From: Lacibacter cauensis
GTDB taxonomy: Bacteria; Bacteroidota; Bacteroidia; Chitinophagales; Chitinophagaceae
Length of the DNA stretch: 64,000 nt
Direction of reading: 5' to 3'
Assembly: GCF_007830055.1 (NCBI RefSeq)
Contig: NZ_VLLE01000004.1
Span: 25,248 to 89,247, forward strand
Program-made: the position numbers and the translations under genes
The notes under the pieces: model-generated
Seen by the model: the letters and a program-made list of their open reading frames with translations, nothing else
Told to the model about the DNA's origin: nothing
Databases searched by the model: none
Shown: positions 37,509 to 47,600 of the stretch, in pieces
How the letters are laid out: every line of letters starts with the position of its first letter
Position numbering within the stretch: position 1 is the first letter of the stretch

Positions 37509-39629
37509 TTACGCAACTTTACTCCATTCCGTTTTTCCTTTTTTCGACAACAGGTAGTTTTTTAACAGCAAATTTTCTGCCGAAGAAAGATCAGGATCGC
37601 TTTGCAGCAGTTCGTCGCTAAAGATTTTTGCCTGTTCCAGAATTTCTTTGTCTTGGACTATGCTTGCAAGCTTAAAGTTTAACGTACCGCTTTGTCTTGT
37701 TCCTTCAATATCGCCCGGCCCTCTCAGCTCAAGATCCTTTTCTGCTATCAAAAAACCATCATTGGTAGCACACATTATCTTTAACCGTTCTCGGGCATCA
37801 TTCGTTAATTTACTCCCTGTTAAAAGAATGCAAAAACTCTGTTCGCTGCCCCGGCCAACCCTTCCACGAAGCTGATGCAGTTGCGAAAGACCAAAACGTT
37901 CGGCACTTTCCATCACCATCACACTCGCATTGGGCACATCTACTCCCACTTCAATTACGGTTGTGGCCACCATAATCTGCGTGTCGTTTGTTTTAAACCG
38001 CATCATGTTGGTATCCTTCACCTCGGGTTTTTGTTTACCATGCACCATGCTGATGTAGTACTGCGGTTCAGGAAAAAATGCTTTCACTTCTTCATACCCC
38101 TTCATCAGGTTTTCAAAATCCATTTTCGAACTTTCTTCAATCAGCGGATAAATGAAATAAGCCTGCCGTCCTTTGGCAATTTCCTGCTTTACAAAATCCA
38201 TGATCGATGGCCGGGCTGTTTCGTACCGGTGAACGGTTGTAACAGGTTTCCGGCCCGGAGGTAATTCATCCATTACACTGTAATCCAGGTCGCCATAGGC
38301 TGTCATTGCCATGGTGCGTGGAATGGGCGTTGCCGTCATCACCAATACATGTGGCGGCAGCTTGCCTTTGGTTTGCAGTTCGGCCCGTTGGGCAACACCA
38401 AAGCGATGTTGTTCATCAACAATAGCCAGCCCAAGGTTTTGAAACTGCACCGGATCTTCAATGAGCGCATGTGTACCTACGATTAATTGAATATCGCCCG
38501 ATTGCAAACCCTCTAATATTTTTTCTCTTTCCTTTTTTTTGGTTGAACCGGTAAGCAGTTTAACTGTTAGCGGCATTTCCCGCAAAAGATTCGACAGACT
38601 GTTGAAATGTTGCTGGGCAAGAATTTCGGTTGGCGCCATTAAACAGCTTTGGTAACCGTTATCGGCCGCCAGTAACATGCTTAACAAGGCAACAATGGTT
38701 TTACCGCTGCCTACATCGCCCTGCAGCAAACGATTCATTTGGTGACCACGTGCAGTATCCTGCCGGATTTCTTTCAACACTCTTTTTTGTGCACCGGTTA
38801 ACTGAAAAGGCAAATGATGATTGTAAAAATTATTGAACAGCTCGCCCACTTTATCAAACACTACCCCTTTCGAAAAACGATGACGGTTACTTTTGATCAT
38901 ACCCATCCGCAACTGTGCAATAAACAGCTCTTCAAACTTTAACCTGCGCAAGGCAGCATCGTATTGCTCCTGATCGGCTGGAAAATGAATGGCGCAATAA
39001 GCCTGGTAGCGAGATGGAAATTTTAATTTCTTCAGAATAGGTTCAGGTAAATTTTCCGGCAAGTCTTTCGGGTGAAGTTGCGGCAACAAGGCTGCAGTAA
39101 GCTTGGCAATATTGCGGCCGTTGAGCCCACGCACTTTTAATTTTTCTGTTGCAGGATAAATGGGTTCCAATACCGATTTACCATCTGCATTATAAGGCGT
39201 ACGTACTTCCAGTTCGGGATGTACAATCTGCGGCTTGCCCATGAAAAAACCCAACTTACCAAACACCAAAAACTCTTCGCCAATGGCCAACATTTTCTGC
39301 ACCCAGCTGATGCCCTGGAACCAGGTAAGCTCCATTGTGCCACTGTTATCACGAATATGTGCCACCAACCTCTTGCCTTTTCGTTCGCCCACCACTTCAA
39401 AATCAGTTAAGCGGCCCGCTACCTGCACATATTCCATTTGCATATTGATTTGCCCGATGGGTGTAATCTTTGTTTTGTCGAGATGGCGGTAAGGAAAATG
39501 TTCGAGCAGATCGTTAAATGTAAAAATGCCGAGTTCTTTCTTTAACAGATCGGCACGCAAAGGCCCAACACCTTTCAGGTATTCAATGGGGCTGCTTAGT
39601 ATAGAAGCTGTTGTATTGATAGTTGTAAT
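37509..39629 (-). CDS. recG: ATP-dependent DNA helicase RecG (no canonical start codon)
   Basis: A branch-migrating helicase that remodels stalled replication forks and Holliday junctions. The N-terminal wedge (OB-fold) domain spans about residues 1-230. The helicase core shows Walker A LLQGDVGSGKTIVALLSM, motif II AIVDEQHRFGVAQRAEL, motif III VMTATPIPRTMAMTAYGDLD, and motifs V-VI VGVDVPNASVMVMESAERFG, SQLHQLRGRVGRG. The family N-terminus continues upstream of the first TTG (39560): the codons before it read SILSSPIEYLKGVGPLRADL, a conserved RecG segment, yet no ATG, GTG or TTG occurs before the in-frame stop at 39642-39644. An ATT at 39629 is the most likely start (706 residues). The glycosyltransferase gene ends 36 bases upstream. 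Confidence 0.9.
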   Translation of the reverse strand: MTTINTTASILSSPIEYLKGVGPLRADLLKKELGIFTFNDLLEHFPYRHLDKTKITPIGQINMQMEYVQVAGRLTDFEVVGERKGKRLVAHIRDNSGTMELTWFQGISWVQKMLAIGEEFLVFGKLGFFMGKPQIVHPELEVRTPYNADGKSVLEPIYPATEKLKVRGLNGRNIAKLTAALLPQLHPKDLPENLPEPILKKLKFPSRYQAYCAIHFPADQEQYDAALRRLKFEELFIAQLRMGMIKSNRHRFSKGVVFDKVGELFNNFYNHHLPFQLTGAQKRVLKEIRQDTARGHQMNRLLQGDVGSGKTIVALLSMLLAADNGYQSCLMAPTEILAQQHFNSLSNLLREMPLTVKLLTGSTKKKEREKILEGLQSGDIQLIVGTHALIEDPVQFQNLGLAIVDEQHRFGVAQRAELQTKGKLPPHVLVMTATPIPRTMAMTAYGDLDYSVMDELPPGRKPVTTVHRYETARPSIMDFVKQEIAKGRQAYFIYPLIEESSKMDFENLMKGYEEVKAFFPEPQYYISMVHGKQKPEVKDTNMMRFKTNDTQIMVATTVIEVGVDVPNASVMVMESAERFGLSQLHQLRGRVGRGSEQSFCILLTGSKLTNDARERLKIMCATNDGFLIAEKDLELRGPGDIEGTRQSGTLNFKLASIVQDKEILEQAKIFSDELLQSDPDLSSAENLLLKNYLLSKKGKTEWSKVA

Positions 39630-39665
39630 TAAACCGTGAAATTATTGAAGAATCGTTTTGCAACA

Positions 39666-40814
39666 TTAACGCCGTGCTTTTTCCCACAAAACAGACTGCC
39701 CCTTTGTAAAATACCGAACGAGTCCGGCCAGCATGGCTGCATGCATAAACACAATATAAAACGGCACAGTAAAAAGAACGAACGATTTTTTTTGTCTTGC
39801 CAAAACATAACCAACTGCGGCAAACACGTAAAACAATAATTGTAACGAAAAAAAGATACTATAAAAAAGTTCATCTGTTGTAAGCACAAGCATACCGTTA
39901 GCAAGCAACATTACAATTAAAGCCGGTCCGCAAAACAACCAGCGTAACACCCGGTGCGAAAAAAACTGGAAACTTAACAGCGGGTAGCGAAACGGATTCA
40001 ATGCACGTTTTACAAGAAACAACGACTGCATACCACCAGCAGCGATTCGTGTTTTCCGTTTCCATTCATCGGCTAGTGAAAGCGATGCAGCTTCTGTGCT
40101 CACTGCATCTGCAGCATAAGCTACCTTCTTACCCTGCATATTAACAGACAGCGACAAAAAGAAATCGTCTGTTACAGCATTCGCAGGAATAGGAACATAC
40201 AATGCCTTTTTAAAAGCAAACAACTCACCGGCTGCTCCTACAACTGTATAAAAGTTTGTTTCCTGTTGTTTCAACCACGATTCGTAACGCCAATACAATC
40301 CTTCACCCGATACCGTAACTCCTCTTGCATCAACCACTTTCTTTTCGCCGGCAACAGCGCCCGTTGCATCATCATTGAGTTTAAGAACAAGCTGTTTAAT
40401 TGCCTGCGGAGCAAGTGATGTGTTAGCATCGGTAATAACAATTACGGGGTTTTGGGCTTTTTCCACAGCTTCATTCACAGCAACAGATTTACCTTTTCGC
40501 AAACCCGAATGCAGTACCAATACACCGGAAAAAGAAGAAGCAAGTGCAGCAGTATCATCGGTGGAACCTTGCGCTGCAACAATTACCTGCAGTTTTTCAG
40601 TTGGGTATTCTGCAGCAAATGTGTTTTTAATTTTATCCGCAATTACTGCTTCTTCGTTATATGCTGCTATTATAACCGTAATAAAAGGTAATTCTGCCTC
40701 TGCCCCGTTTTTCTTACTGCTTTTAAACACTGCCAGTACAGACAACAGCAACGGATATCCCACATAACTATAAAAAATAATTCCAACAGCAGTATTAAAC
40801 AGTACAGCCCACAT
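39666..40814 (-). CDS. Family 2 glycosyltransferase, membrane-bound
   Basis: A 382-residue inner-membrane glycosyltransferase. An N-terminal helix (FNTAVGIIFYSYVGYPLLLS) precedes the GT2 domain: PFITVIIAAYNEEAVIADKI, then VIVAAQGSTDDTAAL, ITDANTSLAPQAIKQLV (DXD-like DAN), AAGELFAFKKALYVPIP, TDDFFLSLSVNMQGKKVAYA (acceptor-site DD) and ADEWKRKTRIAAGGMQ (in place of QxxRW). Three to four hydrophobic helices end the protein. The first nucleotide-sugar motif usually reads SDGSTDDT, but here AQGSTDDT, so one Asp is replaced by Gln. It probably adds a sugar to an envelope polysaccharide. The stop codon overlaps a short ATG frame (TAATG) ahead of recG. Confidence 0.85.
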   Translation of the reverse strand: MWAVLFNTAVGIIFYSYVGYPLLLSVLAVFKSSKKNGAEAELPFITVIIAAYNEEAVIADKIKNTFAAEYPTEKLQVIVAAQGSTDDTAALASSFSGVLVLHSGLRKGKSVAVNEAVEKAQNPVIVITDANTSLAPQAIKQLVLKLNDDATGAVAGEKKVVDARGVTVSGEGLYWRYESWLKQQETNFYTVVGAAGELFAFKKALYVPIPANAVTDDFFLSLSVNMQGKKVAYAADAVSTEAASLSLADEWKRKTRIAAGGMQSLFLVKRALNPFRYPLLSFQFFSHRVLRWLFCGPALIVMLLANGMLVLTTDELFYSIFFSLQLLFYVFAAVGYVLARQKKSFVLFTVPFYIVFMHAAMLAGLVRYFTKGQSVLWEKARR

Positions 40815-40952
40815 GCGCTAAAAATAAAAAGAATGAGGCGAACGCCTTCATGAAACTCAAAAACAAGACTAAAATACCTTCAAGTGGGTATGATACCAAT
40901 TTATTTTAATCACTATTATTGCTCTGAAATTGTTACAACCACCCGTTACAAC

Positions 40953-42956
40953 ATGAAGCTGATCTTCTGTATATTATTAAATGTGCTGTTAGTAAATGTA
41001 ACCGCACAAGTACCCGAGAAGTATGCGTTAATTGTAGCCATTTCTAACTATGCACCTTCCACCGGCTGGAATCCCCTTAATTCAGAAAACGATATTCCGC
41101 TTATTAAAGAGTCCTTAAAGCGTCAAGGATTTAAAGAAGCAAACATTCGCATTATTCGTGATAAAGAAGCTACCAAGCAAGGCATTTTGCTGGCCATGCA
41201 GCAACAGCTCATCACCAAAGCAAAACCCGGTGATATCTGTGTATTTCATTTTAGTGGTCACGGACAACAGGTAATGGATAATAATGGCGATGAAGCAGAT
41301 GGTTACGATGAAGCGCTTGTTACCTACGATTCGCCCATGGAGTACGAAGGTGGTACTGAAAAACATTTGCGTGATGACGAATTCGGTTTTAAACTGGAAG
41401 AAATAAGAAAGCATTTAGGCAGCAACGGCAACCTGCTGGTAATTGTTGATGCCTGCCATAGCGGTACGAGTACACGTTCCGGATTAGGCAACTACAGAGG
41501 TACAACAACCAAATATGCACCAAAAGGATACAAGCCTGCAACAAATACAAAAACCATCAACGAAGGATTATTTAGTTTGGGCGAAAGCAAACCAGGCCTT
41601 GCTCCAATGAGTGCATTTTTTGCATCTGCTGCCTCCGAGCTGAACCAGGAATGTGGTGAAGAGCATTGCGGCAGCTTATCGTTGGCATTTTCAAAAGCAT
41701 TGGCAAAAGCCGATGCCAAAACAAGTTATCGAGGTTTGTTTGATAACATTCGTTTAGAAATGAGCAAAATGGTACCCGGCCAAACACCCAATGCCGAAGG
41801 CGACCTTGATAAAGAAATTTTTGGCGGTGCGGCTTTAGGTAAACCCACTTATTACACAGCCGAAAAAATTATTGGCAAAAAGAAAATTACCATCGGCTGC
41901 GGAAAAATTTACAGTGTGTTTGCAGGTACAACCTTACTCATCTATCCATCCAATACCTACAACAAAGAAACTGTAAAACCTTTGGCAAAAGCAGTGATTA
42001 CTGCCGCCGGCGATTACAGCAGCGAAGCAGAACTGGATACCGAACTAAGCGAAGATGTTTTGAAAACAGCTTGGGTATTTTTAGATGAAGTAAGTTTTGG
42101 CGATTTAACCGTACCTGTAACGGTAAAAATCAAAGACGCACAACTTCAGCAACAAGTACAAAAAATACTGAGCCAGAACAAACAGGCAAAACTTGTAGCA
42201 GAACAAGGTGATGTATTTATCGAACAAGGTGCAGATGGTTTTTCTGCAGATTCATTTTATATTTCTACATCGGGAGATTATCGTTTAGGTGCATACAGCA
42301 ACAAAACAACAGATGAAGCCATTGCAGCTTTTATCAATACAAAAATTGCAGGTTATGCACGTGCTGCCTACCTGCGCAATCTCAACATGAAAAACGAAGA
42401 GCTGAATGTGGTGTTTGAATTTGTGCCGATAGAGTATAAAAAAGCAGAAGGAAATAACAATGCCATCATTAAAGATCTGCCGTTGAAGAGTATTACAGAT
42501 GCATCGGGCAATATCGTTTTTCAACACGACGACCGTTACAATTTACGCATCATCAACAACGGACAGGAACGGTTGTACTACAACATTCTGGAAATACAAC
42601 CCGACAATCTGGTGAATGTATTGTTTCCGGCAAACAATCAGCAACCCATGGATTGTTTCATCAACCCCGGCGATACCGTTCGTTTAACCCGCATCTTTCG
42701 CATTGGCCCACCCGATGGTATGAATGTAATTAAACTGGTTGCAGCACGCTCTCCTTTAAACCTGCGTCAGGTGTTTGCAAACAATGGTCTTTCACGTGGT
42801 GACGTACCTAAGCCCAACAATCCGTTTGAAAAATTAATGCAGGGTATTAATAAAACAGATGCTGTACAAACGAGGGGTAGTGGCGAAGAAACCATACAGC
42901 CCGATGCTGTAAATATTTTTTCAGTACCATATAAAATCGTTCCTAAAAAACAATAA
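40953..42956 (+). CDS. Secreted caspase-family (C14) protease with DUF4384-like tail
   Basis: 667 residues. Signal peptide MKLIFCILLNVLLVNVTAQ (the open frame extends to 40884 but the signal peptide marks the ATG at 40953). A caspase-like p20 domain covers about residues 22-270. The catalytic dyad is intact: H103 in VFHFSGHGQQVMDNNGDEAD and C168 in LLVIVDACHSGTSTRSG. After a middle region of unclear fold, the C-terminal 150 residues look like DUF4384 (ERLYYNILEIQPDNLVNVLF, FRIGPPDGMNVIKLVAARSP). Bacterial metacaspase-like proteins with such tails are seen in many phyla with poorly known roles. Export to the envelope separates it from cytoplasmic death-effector caspases. The small secreted gene at 43001 follows closely. 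Confidence 0.9.
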   Translation: MKLIFCILLNVLLVNVTAQVPEKYALIVAISNYAPSTGWNPLNSENDIPLIKESLKRQGFKEANIRIIRDKEATKQGILLAMQQQLITKAKPGDICVFHFSGHGQQVMDNNGDEADGYDEALVTYDSPMEYEGGTEKHLRDDEFGFKLEEIRKHLGSNGNLLVIVDACHSGTSTRSGLGNYRGTTTKYAPKGYKPATNTKTINEGLFSLGESKPGLAPMSAFFASAASELNQECGEEHCGSLSLAFSKALAKADAKTSYRGLFDNIRLEMSKMVPGQTPNAEGDLDKEIFGGAALGKPTYYTAEKIIGKKKITIGCGKIYSVFAGTTLLIYPSNTYNKETVKPLAKAVITAAGDYSSEAELDTELSEDVLKTAWVFLDEVSFGDLTVPVTVKIKDAQLQQQVQKILSQNKQAKLVAEQGDVFIEQGADGFSADSFYISTSGDYRLGAYSNKTTDEAIAAFINTKIAGYARAAYLRNLNMKNEELNVVFEFVPIEYKKAEGNNNAIIKDLPLKSITDASGNIVFQHDDRYNLRIINNGQERLYYNILEIQPDNLVNVLFPANNQQPMDCFINPGDTVRLTRIFRIGPPDGMNVIKLVAARSPLNLRQVFANNGLSRGDVPKPNNPFEKLMQGINKTDAVQTRGSGEETIQPDAVNIFSVPYKIVPKKQ

Positions 42957-43000
42957 TTCTTTCATCATCAATTTTAAACCTCAACAAAAAAACAAACAGT

Positions 43001-43405
43001 ATGAAAAAGTTAGTATTTCTCATGTTCGCCGTAATTGGTTTAACCGTTGCATTCGGTAACAAAGCAACTGCACAAGCTGCAACTAAAAAGAAAGTAGCTG
43101 TAATTGCACAGGAAGTAAAAGAGAAAAAAGATTTACCTGGCCCCGAAGCCGGACCAAGAGAAAAGAAAACTCGTGGTTATTGCTATGCCTACTTTGATAA
43201 CTACACAGGTCACTATGTAGATATTTGGGTAGAAGGCATTTACCAGGGTCGTCTTTCTCCTTATGCAACTTCTGTACGTATTGATGTTTGGGTACCTGGT
43301 AACTGGACAAAATGGTATGCTGAAACAACTGACAAGAGTTTGTATTGGAGCAACAGCAGCTATTGCAACGACAGCCGTGTATTTACTTTGAACCTGAAGA
43401 GATAA
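43001..43405 (+). CDS. Small secreted protein next to the caspase gene, unknown
   Basis: 134 residues with signal peptide MKKLVFLMFAVIGLTVAFGN, and cleavage probably after KATAQA. A Lys/Glu-rich stretch precedes an aromatic, beta-rich domain (about residues 60-134) that starts TRGYCYAYFDNYTGHYVDIW and ends NSSYCNDSRVFTLNLKR. It has two cysteines that could form a disulfide across the domain. I do not recognise a family. It begins 44 bases after the caspase stop, in the same direction, and the terminator at 43431 ends both, so the two are probably one operon. It might be a substrate, partner or inhibitor of the protease, which is inference only. Confidence 0.75.
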   Translation: MKKLVFLMFAVIGLTVAFGNKATAQAATKKKVAVIAQEVKEKKDLPGPEAGPREKKTRGYCYAYFDNYTGHYVDIWVEGIYQGRLSPYATSVRIDVWVPGNWTKWYAETTDKSLYWSNSSYCNDSRVFTLNLKR

Positions 43406-43430
43406 GTATTGTAACTACCTTAAAAAACAG

Positions 43431-43462
43431 AGGGTATAACAATTATGTTATACCCTTTTTTT
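43431..43462 (+). terminator. Terminator of the caspase operon
   Basis: A ten-base stem, AGGGTATAAC / GTTATACCCT, with a six-base loop and seven T. Confidence 0.88.
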
Positions 43463-43524
43463 ATTAGCAAGCAATTATCCTGATTAAACAAAGAGGATAG
43501 GTCATCATCAAAAATTATCGTTAT

Positions 43525-43884
43525 TTAATTTTCCAGCATTTCTGCAAGCAATACCGGAATTTTTTCAAAGTCGGATGTTTTATCGAGAAAATGTTCTGCG
43601 CCCAACTCTAAGCATTTGCGCCTGTAACTGTCGAATGCCTGGTTCGTAATCATTATTACCCGGCAAGGTTTCTTGTTGTTTTTTATATAGTTCAACAAAT
43701 CAATACCGCTTTTGCCCGGCAAGTTTATATCCAACATGGCAACCTGTAAATCAATGGAATCGATAAAAGGTACAGCATCTTCAAAGCTGGCAGCCGTATA
43801 GAATCGAACTGATTGGAAGTCTTCTGAAAGAATTTCAACCATCCGTTCTGTATAGCTAACGTTATCATCTACAATCAACACCAA
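43525..43884 (-). CDS. Stand-alone receiver domain (TTG start)
   Basis: 119 residues forming a single CheY-like receiver: acidic pocket VLIVDDNVSYTERM, phospho-acceptor Asp in VAMLDINLPGKSGID (about residue 52), the Thr/Ser switch in RVIMITNQAF, and the conserved Lys in HFLDKTSD. It has no output domain, so it may serve as a phosphate shuttle or sink, or dock to another protein. The first usable codon is TTG at 43884 (MVLIVDDN); GTG and TTG one and two codons on are alternatives. It lies 98 bases after the NarL-type regulator gene and is the last gene of the leftward two-kinase cluster. Confidence 0.85.
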   Translation of the reverse strand: MVLIVDDNVSYTERMVEILSEDFQSVRFYTAASFEDAVPFIDSIDLQVAMLDINLPGKSGIDLLNYIKNNKKPCRVIMITNQAFDSYRRKCLELGAEHFLDKTSDFEKIPVLLAEMLEN

Positions 43885-43960
43885 GGTATCAGCAATTTAA
43901 GTTGCAAGGGCAAATTATCCCATTTCAGTATAAATGAGTATCGAGCCTTTAACCGACAAA

Positions 43961-43980
43961 GTGTAGTAAAACAACTACAC
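43961..43980. promoter_or_regulatory. Inverted repeat GTGTAGT-N6-ACTACAC, possible operator
   Basis: A perfect 7-bp inverted repeat with a six-base spacer, lying between the NarL-type regulator stop and the single-receiver gene. The core GTAGT-N6-ACTAC recurs at 50534-50549 upstream of the cluster's first kinase, and with a seven-base spacer at 58107-58123. Symmetric sites of this size suit a dimeric NarL/FixJ-type regulator; binding is inferred. Confidence 0.4.
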
Positions 43981-43982
43981 AA

Positions 43983-44612
43983 TCAGATGAGTTTCTTTTC
44001 GAGGGCGTAACGTGTAAGATCGGCATTTGATTTCATGCCCATTTTCTCTAACACCCGGGAACGATAGGTACTTACTGTGGTAACGCTCAAAGCAAACTGG
44101 CTGGCGATTTCGCTTACTGCTTTTCCACTCGCAAGCATTTTAAAGACATCGAACTCCCTGTCGGAGAGCTTTTCGTGCAGTTGATCGGAAGCATCTTCTT
44201 CAAAGGCTTTTGCCAGTTTTTCGGCAATTGTTGGGGTAATAAATTTTTTGCCTAATTCAACGGTTTGAATGGCCCTGATAATATCGTCGTGAATGGTTTC
44301 TTTACCTAAATAACCTGCAGCACCTGCTTTAAGTACCCGTAACGCATATTGATCTTCGGGATACATGCTCATAATCAGCACCGGCAGTTTGGGAGCCATT
44401 TGCTTTATTTGCGATAAAGCATCGAGCCCGCTTCGGCCCGGCATGCTTATGTCGCAGATAACAACATCCCAGTCGTTTTGAATAATTTTATTCACCAGGG
44501 TTTCTGCATCGCTTGCTTCACCAATTTCTGCCGAAGGATATTCTTCTAACAATAATAAACGAAGTCCCCGCCTTACAATAGCATGATCGTCTGCAATTAA
44601 AATTCTTTTCAT
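43983..44612 (-). CDS. NarL/FixJ-type response regulator
   Basis: 209 residues: receiver domain (RILIADDHAIVRRGLRLLLL, phospho-Asp in WDVVICDISMPGRSGLDALS at about residue 55, Lys in AAGYLGKETIHDD) followed by a LuxR-type helix-turn-helix (KLSDREFDVFKMLASGKAVS, EIASQFALSVTTVSTYRSRV, LEKMGMKSNADL). It is a DNA-binding output regulator. It begins 27 bases after the stop of the 1136-residue HisKA_3 kinase, which is the kinase class that normally pairs with NarL-type regulators, so that kinase is its probable partner. Confidence 0.93.
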   Translation of the reverse strand: MKRILIADDHAIVRRGLRLLLLEEYPSAEIGEASDAETLVNKIIQNDWDVVICDISMPGRSGLDALSQIKQMAPKLPVLIMSMYPEDQYALRVLKAGAAGYLGKETIHDDIIRAIQTVELGKKFITPTIAEKLAKAFEEDASDQLHEKLSDREFDVFKMLASGKAVSEIASQFALSVTTVSTYRSRVLEKMGMKSNADLTRYALEKKLI

Positions 44613-44639
44613 AATGCTGTTTCCAGGTCTTAAACAAGG

Positions 44640-47600
44640 TTAAGTTAAAGGCACTCTCACTTCTATTTTCGTTCCCTCGCCAGGTTTGCTTTTTACGGTA
44701 AATGTACCATCCATTGCAATTGATCGCTCACGCATGCCTAAAAGTCCGAGAGTTTTTTTGCCCGATATTTCGTTTATATCAAAGCCATTGCCATTGTCTT
44801 GTATATACAAAATAAATTCTTTGTTTTGATTTTTCAAATGTATATCTACTTGATTGGCATTAGAATGGCGGGTGATATTCGTTAACGACTCCTGCAAAAT
44901 ACGAAACAAGCCGGTCACATACGCATCGGGTAGCAACAAAGGATCGCCTGTTTTTTCAAGATTTACGGTAATGCCGGTGCGCTTGCTAAATACATCAATT
45001 TGCCATTCAATAGCGGCAATTAAGCCAATATCATCGAGGAGGCTTGGGCGTAACTCGGTGGCAATGCGCCTTACCGAGGCTACGGCACCATCCAGAATTT
45101 CCAGCATTTCATTCATTTTAACTGAAACAGATGCTGTATCGCCGGCAGTTATTTTTTTCTTCATCCATGCTACATCCATTTTTAGTACCGTAAGCTGCTG
45201 GCCGAGTTCATCGTGAATTTCTCTTGCAATATGCGTCCGCTCTTCTTCCCGGATATTCTGGAGATAATTTGTAAGTCGCCTGATTTGTTGATAGGAATCC
45301 TGCAGCTCCAGCTCGGCCCGTTTGCGTTCGGTAATATCAATACCCATCCCCACCAGGCATACTCCCTGATCGGTTTCAACACGTGCACCGGTAAAATAGT
45401 AGGGAATACGCTTCCCCGATTTGGTTACAAAATGCGCCTCGGCATCACTAATGCCTTTTACAAATACTTCGCCGATCCTGTTTTCGAGATAACGTTTATC
45501 ATCACCTTCAAAAAAATCGAGGGGATGCATTTTTGCAATTTCAGCATCGCTGTATTCTGTAACAAGATGAAACTGTTTATTCCATCTGATGAATTTGCCA
45601 TTTTGATCATAGAAATAAAATATACCTGGCAGACTGTTAATGATAGAATCTAACAGATCCTTTTCTTTCTGCAGTTGCTGCTGCGCCTGGATGCGGTCAG
45701 TAAGATCCCTGATAATAGCAAGGTTGGTTCCGTCGTGTAAACGCTTACTCCTTATTTCCGCTTCAATGAAAGAACCGTTACGGTGTTTCATTCTTCGTTG
45801 CTGTATAACCGACTCGCCTTTTATCAATAGATCGAACCTAAGCGGGTTGCTTACTAATTCTGCAGCATTCAACAGATCTGAAATATTAAACGCCGTTAAA
45901 GCATCTTTTGAATAACCCAAAAAGTTTGCTGCACTTTCGTTTACATCCATAATTGATCCATCTGGCTGAAAAATGATGATACCATCGCCTGCCTGCTCAA
46001 TAAGGTTGCGGTATTTTTCTTCGCTTTTGTAAAGAGCTTCTTCAGCTTTACGACGCTCTGTGATATCTCGTATAATCGTATTCGCTTGTGTTTCGCCTGA
46101 TGCAGTTCTGAATTTTACCGATGTTATTTCTGCTAAAAAAGTGGTTCCGTCTTTTCTGAAATGACGAAGCTCGCCCTGGGCTTTTCCATTTCGTTCCCGC
46201 TCTTCCTGGAATATTTTCCAATTGGGATCTGTTTCATCTAAAACACCTCTGCGCCCAATACTTTGTATTTCTTCTTCCGACATACCAAAGATGTTGCAGG
46301 CAGCTTTGTTTGCACCAAAAATTTTACCCTGGCCGTTTGTGATTAAAATACCATCCATACTGTTTTCGAAAAACATCCGGTATTTTTCTTCACTTGCATT
46401 TAATTCCTGTAATGCTTTTTTTCGCAGCGTAATATCCCGCATATAAACTGAAAGCCCCGATACTGATGGGTAGATATGCAATTCAAACCACTTGTCGAAC
46501 CTTGTTAACAGTGTTTCGAGATAAATGTATTCACGCATTTCGAGTGCTTCACGCAATGCCGTTTCAATTTCTGCATCGGCTTGCTGAAATAAACTAAAGA
46601 TGGAAGTATTGATGATGGAATGATCGCTGTTGCCAAACAATTGCTCTGCTTTTTTATTTGCATACACAATGCTGCTGTTGTTATCGATGCCAAGGAAAGC
46701 TTCTGAAATACGTTCAAATACATCAGTGAGTTCCTGGGTTTTTTGTTTTACCTGCTCTTCCAGCTGCTTGTTAAACTCCCGTAACTGCTGCTCCAGTTGT
46801 TTACCCTGCGAAATATCTCTGTGTACAGCTACATAACCGGTTACTTCGTTATTTGAATTGCGCAATACTGTAACAGAAGCCTGTACATGCACAACATGCT
46901 GGTGCTTACCGTAAAACTGGTATTCGGCCGTGTAGTAACCTTTTTCCAGCAGTTCGTGCAATAACTGCTGCGTTTTTTCTGGTGATAACGTTGTACGCAG
47001 GAAAGAGCCCATTGGCTTATTCAATACTTCCTCCCTGCTGTATCCATAAATTTCCTGTGCGCCTTTGTTCCAGCTTTTTATATTGAAATCAGTATCTGTT
47101 GAAAGAATGGCATCACTCGTTTGTTCTACCAGATTTGCAAGATGATTTTTTTCTGCAATCGTTTCGTCTTGCTTTTGTTCTCTTGCATTGAGTAAATAGG
47201 TATTCAACCATATTAAAGAAAGAAAAACAAGAATCATACTTGTAACAAACAGCGCCGAGCCAAACTCAAGATTGTAAATTCCTTCCTTCTGTCCTTTAAT
47301 TCTCAAAACACCAATAATAACGGGCAACAGAAAAGCGGGTATAAATAATTGGCGGGCCATGTAACTGCCAGAGTAAATACTTGTAAACTGCCGCATAATA
47401 CCAACGGTTGCGGTTGCAAATAAAAAAGCCACAGAAAACAGAAAGAAGCAAACAGCAGACATTGCAGACATGGGGATGTAATTCTGTACTTCGTAAAACT
47501 CCACTGCGCCAAAAACATAACCCAGTAAACAAAAAACCGCCAGCATTAAACTTAAAATAATGGCTGTTTGTACAACTATTACTCTCTTCCTGCTTGTTTC

